From Anaerolineales bacterium (GTDB lineage Bacteria > Chloroflexota > Anaerolineae > Anaerolineales > Villigracilaceae), in the NCBI GenBank assembly GCA_017985935.1, contig JAGNWT010000016.1:1-55541 (forward strand): a stretch of DNA of 55,541 nt, read 5' to 3'. The translations under genes and the position numbers were made by a program. Every line of letters begins with the position of its first letter. Within the stretch, counting starts at the first letter, position 1. Positions 51,818-55,541 of this stretch are shown piece by piece. Under the pieces are notes generated by a model. The model was not told where the DNA came from, made no database searches, and worked only from the letters and a program-made list of their open reading frames with translations.

Positions 51818-52918
51818 TCAATCAAAATACTTTTCAGGGTATTCGCCAATTCTTGGCTCATCATCACGGATCGCCAGAAGCATCGTCGCTTCGCCGGGGT
51901 AGTACAAAATTCCGGTTGGGCGCGAGACGACAAACCCATCGTACTCCGAGGTTAACACCCCCAGCGACCTGCCCCACGCATCGCGCATCTCAACAAGTGG
52001 ATCACCGACCTTCACAAGATCTCCCGGCTCCTTGAGATGATGGACAATGCAAGATTGCGTCACTCGAGCCACGCTCCGGCGATGAGTTGCAAAGCCGGGG
52101 TCAACCACTTTGATGCCCGTGATCGGCTCCATTTCACCGCCCAACATACCGCCCCAACGCATCACGTTGCGCAATCCTGCCACAGCCGCGTTGACCACTT
52201 CGGGAGTCGGCGTGTACGGACTGCTCAACTCTGCGGTCAAGGCTGGGATACCCGCCAGCATGGATACGGCAGCCGTAGTGGCGCGATGTAATTTTTCATT
52301 GATGTATTTCTCCACGGCGAAATCTGCAGTCACTGTGTGACCGTACGCCTGTGCCATTGCGTCCATTTTTGCGCTCACCTCTTCAGCACGTTTGCGGGAG
52401 GCTTCATCCCCCTTGCGATACAAAATACGGTCGCGGAAGATGAAAGAGAGCGCGCCGTTGCTCATGCAGTGCAGATCAAAATAGAACGAAGCGGTCTTCT
52501 TGATGTCCTCGAACAACCGTCCGTACGCCTGCTCCAACGCCGAGGGCGGAGCTTTATCCGGGTCGGTTGTGTTTGGCACGCGCCCATCCGGGAAGAGACG
52601 ATTCGGGTCACCGGCATGATAGTAGGCTTGACGATTCAAGGTCCGCAAACCTGCCGGGTTCAAGGCAGGGATCGCCACGATCGTACCGCGCATCTGACCG
52701 ACCAATTCGGGTGTGATCAATTTATGAATCACCTGAATCCCCGCGTGCTCAATGCCGTGGATCCCTGCAGTGATCCAAAACACGGGGCCATCTTCCTGTC
52801 CCTGCGCAATGATGATGGGCAAAACATCCGCGCCGCCAACCGGGTGCTGCACCAGAAAATATTCGCCGTACACGATCTCGCCGCGTTTTGCCTCAGCCGT
52901 GCCAATGGTAAGTGTCAT
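51818..52918 (-). CDS. Succinylglutamate desuccinylase/aspartoacylase-like (M14) metallohydrolase
   Basis: 366 aa. The zinc ligands are in AGIHGIEHAG (His, Glu), with a third in FDLHCMSNG; RLFPDG and ALNPAG are typical of the AstE/AspA branch. It hydrolyses an N-acyl amino acid or related amide; the substrate is not determined. The C-terminal beta domain (GDLVKVGDPLVEMRD) resembles a biotinyl/lipoyl-like fold common in this subfamily. Confidence 0.9.
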   Translation of the reverse strand: MTLTIGTAEAKRGEIVYGEYFLVQHPVGGADVLPIIIAQGQEDGPVFWITAGIHGIEHAGIQVIHKLITPELVGQMRGTIVAIPALNPAGLRTLNRQAYYHAGDPNRLFPDGRVPNTTDPDKAPPSALEQAYGRLFEDIKKTASFYFDLHCMSNGALSFIFRDRILYRKGDEASRKRAEEVSAKMDAMAQAYGHTVTADFAVEKYINEKLHRATTAAVSMLAGIPALTAELSSPYTPTPEVVNAAVAGLRNVMRWGGMLGGEMEPITGIKVVDPGFATHRRSVARVTQSCIVHHLKEPGDLVKVGDPLVEMRDAWGRSLGVLTSEYDGFVVSRPTGILYYPGEATMLLAIRDDEPRIGEYPEKYFD

Positions 52919-52957
52919 TTACAAAATCCTTTTTATGAAATCGAATTATGGGGTGAG

Positions 52958-52963
52958 TATAAT
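52958..52963 (+). promoter_or_regulatory. -10 box of the HD-domain gene
   Basis: TATAAT, 47 nt upstream of ATG 53011. The gene has a normal ribosome-binding site. Confidence 0.45.
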
Positions 52964-53010
52964 TTGAATGCAGACACATTTCCAGACGAACCAAAAAGAA
53001 TGGAGCGAAC

Positions 53011-53835
53011 ATGGCGACCGAAAAGACCTCTCCGCAATTTGACAAGCACTTCGCTTTTCTCGACCGTTTCATTCAAGAATTGGTTGAGGAGTTTCAAGCT
53101 GGGCATCTTTCATCTTGGGATGAATTGGAAATGCGCTGTGATCTTTTTTACACCCCCGCAGTGATGGATGCCATCGAAGGAAAAGCGCCCGGCTGGAAGA
53201 TGATGTCTTCCTACACAGGCGGCATCACCCGAACCCATGTCACTTGCGTTTTCCTGGGTATGTACATGCTGAAGCAGTTTCAATCCTTATCTTTCGAAGA
53301 AAAGCAAATCGCAAAATGGATCGTTCTGTTCCACGACATAGGTAAATTTCACATCCAAGGAAAAAAGGACACCCTCCACGCCATAAAATCCGCGGTGATC
53401 GCCGCAAAGTCCCTGCCCTGGCTGGGCTTTCCAATCACAGATCGATATCAAACATTGATCGAAGACTGGAGCGCGAGCTCTCTGGCAGCATACATCCCCG
53501 AGGAACATTTTCTCAAACCAGACAATCAAAAACTCCCCGGAATCCTCTCCGGCATTGACGAGCTTTTTGGCGGGCACTCACCTGCAAGCGTGATCGTAAA
53601 AGTGATCCTGCTGCACATCTCACTAGCCGTGGACAAAAACTATCCCACCCCGTCACCATTGACCGACCATGAGATCAAACAGATGATCGACGCGCAATGG
53701 CTGCCTTTATTGATCGTCATGTATCTGGCGGATAATGATGGCTGGTCGCTGTTTCATCCCGATTTCAGGAACCAACAGCAAAGAGACACCCTGGAAGCAT
53801 TCAAAACCATTCAGAATCTTGTTGGGCCTGCTTGA
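53011..53835 (+). CDS. HD-domain phosphohydrolase-like protein
   Basis: 274 aa. RTHVTCVFLGMYML, then WIVLFHDIGKFH give the His-Asp metal motif, with a later D (YLADNDGWSLFH). It matches the HD superfamily of metal-dependent phosphohydrolases, often acting on nucleotides or cyclic nucleotides. The substrate is unknown. GGAG 6 nt upstream supports the start. Confidence 0.85.
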   Translation: MATEKTSPQFDKHFAFLDRFIQELVEEFQAGHLSSWDELEMRCDLFYTPAVMDAIEGKAPGWKMMSSYTGGITRTHVTCVFLGMYMLKQFQSLSFEEKQIAKWIVLFHDIGKFHIQGKKDTLHAIKSAVIAAKSLPWLGFPITDRYQTLIEDWSASSLAAYIPEEHFLKPDNQKLPGILSGIDELFGGHSPASVIVKVILLHISLAVDKNYPTPSPLTDHEIKQMIDAQWLPLLIVMYLADNDGWSLFHPDFRNQQQRDTLEAFKTIQNLVGPA

Positions 53836-53866
53836 TCTAATTTTCCCGCCTGAAAATCACGAAACA

Positions 53867-54190
53867 CTATTCTTGATCGCTCTTTCCGCCATCCGGGAAC
53901 CATTCCGCGGGCGTCGTAGAGACAGATCTGCCATTCTTCCACGCCGCCACAGCCAGTTGAAGTGTATCCAACATGCGGTAACGCAGGGACTCGATGGTCG
54001 CGGCATATCGCTTATAAAGGGTGCGGTCACTGACCTGATTGGTCTTCAGATCGCCGTGAATGATCTTCATTAAAGCAAGGGTCAGGCTTACATTCAGCTC
54101 ATTGGAATCCAAAAGCAGATGAAATAACGTTAATTTGTCTTCGGTTGTGGAATTACGAAATAATTCCTTATATTTTGATGAATTGGACAT
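53867..54190 (-). CDS. Small helical protein, unknown function
   Basis: 107 aa, mostly helical, no membrane segment. LYKRYAATIESLRYRMLDTLQLAVAAW and a Trp/Pro-rich end. No family recognised. Minus-strand TATAAT at 54252-54257 lies about 60 nt upstream. Confidence 0.65.
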   Translation of the reverse strand: MSNSSKYKELFRNSTTEDKLTLFHLLLDSNELNVSLTLALMKIIHGDLKTNQVSDRTLYKRYAATIESLRYRMLDTLQLAVAAWKNGRSVSTTPAEWFPDGGKSDQE

Positions 54191-54321
54191 TTGATCTTAT
54201 CTCGAAAATAATTTTTTTCGCCCGGTCAGTCGATCAACCTGCAATGCACCTATTATACAGCCAATGACATACTTTTCGCCGCAGCTTGCCCGCGAGGCTG
54301 TGAGATATAATCCCAACACTT
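54191..54321. promoter_or_regulatory. Divergent promoter region before the GT-C glycosyltransferase
   Basis: 131 bp. The plus-strand TATAAT at 54306-54311 ends 10 nt before ATG 54322, a near-leaderless start; the minus-strand TATAAT is at 54252-54257. Confidence 0.5.
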
Positions 54322-55541
54322 ATGGATAAAAATCTCCCGATCAAGACCATTCTGATAATTTCCGCGCTCGCCTACCTGGGATTCATCGCTGGAACCTCTT
54401 TTGACATCGATGGCGAGCGGTACTTCACCCTGGTGGATGACGCCATGATCTCCATGCGGTACGCGCGCAACCTGGCGCAAGGTCACGGTCTCACCTGGAA
54501 CATTGGCGAGCAGCCCGTGGAAGGATTTACCAACCTCGGCTGGACACTGATCATGTCTGCCTTCCATCTTCTGCCATTTGCGGCATCAAAGATCTCACTG
54601 GCGGTCATGCTGACCTCGGCGCTGATCCTGCTTGCGAACACCCGCGTCATTTATCTGATCACACAATATCTGCTCCCCGAATCAAAGATCGCGCCAACCC
54701 TTGCGGCGTTCATCACGGCCTTTTATTTTCCAATGGTCTTCTGGTCGCTGCGCGGCATGGAAGTAGGCCTGCTGTCCCTGCTGATCTACTCCGCCCTGCT
54801 GATCGCGATCTCGAAACAAAGTCCCGTCCTTGTCAGCATCCTTCTGGCGCTCGCCATTATCGTCCGCATTGATGCGGCGATCGCCGCAGTTCTGATCACA
54901 GCCTATCTCTTCATCAAAAACAGATCGAACGCTCTGCTTCCGGCAATCGCGGTCTTTGCAAGCATTGCCCTCATCCTTGTCTTTCAAAGACTCTACTTTG
55001 GCGATTTCCTGCCCCTGACCTATTATCAAAAAGTGACCGGCTTCGGACTCTTCGACCGCATCCGCAAGGGCATTCTCGTCCTCATCGAGTTCGCCTCTCG
55101 CGATACCCTCGCGCTTCTGCTGTCATCGCTCGCAGCAATTCTCTTTTACAAACTGCAGCGCAGCCGCGAAATACTTTTACTGCTCGGCATCTTTCTCGCG
55201 CAGTGCGCCTACTCCATCTATGTTGGGGGCGACTATGCCGAACCGGAGACCAACGCCGCGAATCGCTTCATCACTCAGGGGATGCCCGCCCTCATAGTTC
55301 TTTTCAGCTGGATGACGAGTCGCGTTCTCTCTGACCTGAAAACTGCCCAGCCCCGATCTGCACGAGCCCCCGCCAGAGTGGATCCGGCCATTCCCCTCGC
55401 CCTCGGCATTCTCCTGCTCATCAGCGGCGAACCGTGGTTCAACTACGCGGTCAACAATGCCCCTTTGCTCAAATCGGATATTCGCCGCGTCAAGCTGGGA
55501 CTACATATCGCGCGAAATACCGACCCGCAGGCCGTTGTCGC
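54322..55541 (+). CDS. GT-C type membrane glycosyltransferase, AftB-like (3' end cut by window)
   Basis: 406 codons are visible, open at the window end. Many transmembrane helices. The extracytoplasmic loop after helix 1 has VDDAMISMRYARNLAQGHGLTW and PVEGFTNLGW, where the Asp pair is the predicted catalytic motif of polyprenyl-phosphate-sugar-dependent GT-C enzymes such as arabinofuranosyltransferase AftB. It probably adds sugars to a cell-envelope glycan. It starts 10 nt after a TATAAT and has no ribosome-binding site. Confidence 0.85.
   Translation, partial: MDKNLPIKTILIISALAYLGFIAGTSFDIDGERYFTLVDDAMISMRYARNLAQGHGLTWNIGEQPVEGFTNLGWTLIMSAFHLLPFAASKISLAVMLTSALILLANTRVIYLITQYLLPESKIAPTLAAFITAFYFPMVFWSLRGMEVGLLSLLIYSALLIAISKQSPVLVSILLALAIIVRIDAAIAAVLITAYLFIKNRSNALLPAIAVFASIALILVFQRLYFGDFLPLTYYQKVTGFGLFDRIRKGILVLIEFASRDTLALLLSSLAAILFYKLQRSREILLLLGIFLAQCAYSIYVGGDYAEPETNAANRFITQGMPALIVLFSWMTSRVLSDLKTAQPRSARAPARVDPAIPLALGILLLISGEPWFNYAVNNAPLLKSDIRRVKLGLHIARNTDPQAVV

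Overview
The window looks like a chromosomal contig from an anaerolinean Chloroflexota bacterium. The basis is its overall character: exported proteins with DUF11-type and Calx-beta repeats, two SPFH proteins, a FHA/winged-helix protein beside a eukaryote-like Ser/Thr kinase, a CpXC-domain protein, a zinc-ribbon/LysM protein, a TtuA/TtuB thiolation pair, a SelD that is itself a selenoprotein, and many genes whose start codon sits 6-10 nt after a TATAAT-like box with no Shine-Dalgarno. This taxonomy is inferred from gene content only. No rRNA or CRISPR array is present, and one tRNA gene was found.

Layout. 1-5192: the 5' part of a giant secreted repeat protein (minus strand, cut by the window start). 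5493-6047: a lone TIR-domain protein. 6141-10985: PAS/GAF histidine kinase, oligoendopeptidase F and a CpXC protein. 11016-12970: a minus-strand operon of FHA-winged helix regulator, flavin-type split-barrel protein and LmbE-like deacetylase, divergent from a Ser/Thr kinase (13207-14232). 14233-15865: on the minus strand, tRNA-Ser(CGA), then four tandem 86-87 bp repeats that each copy the tRNA 3' end and carry a terminator, then ttuB and ttuA. 15907-21518: minus-strand RNA metabolism and membrane genes (beta-CASP MBL nuclease, RNase D, acyltransferase, GNAT, slipin, NfeD). 21656-25108: wecC, wecB and an exported repeat protein. 25092-33808: PyrK-like flavoprotein, SPFH protein, selD with in-frame UGA, small membrane proteins, CNNM/CBS transporter, LysM protein, methyltransferase and D-aminopeptidase. 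33805-37934: esterase, rRNA methyltransferase, universal stress protein, DUF72 and DinB-like protein. 37935-41741: a large multi-PAS hybrid histidine kinase. 41895-43836: LURP-one-like protein, EamA transporter and DUF3592 protein.

44392-47557 is an AT-rich two-gene island encoding an OLD-family ATPase/TOPRIM nuclease and a UvrD-like helicase, the gene arrangement of Gabija anti-phage defence. A roughly 550 bp gene-free stretch with short repeated motifs lies upstream. 47625-53835 returns to housekeeping genes: an ALDH16-type double aldehyde dehydrogenase, deoxyribose-phosphate aldolase, DinB protein, M14-type deacylase and HD-domain protein. The window ends inside a GT-C type membrane glycosyltransferase.

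The most unusual items are the tRNA-Ser 3'-end/terminator repeat array in front of a tRNA-thiolation operon, the UGA-containing selD with a plausible bacterial SECIS hairpin, the Gabija-type island, the TIR protein with a Gly/Asn-rich tail, and a ubiquitin-like sulfur carrier whose Gly-Gly is followed by three extra residues.
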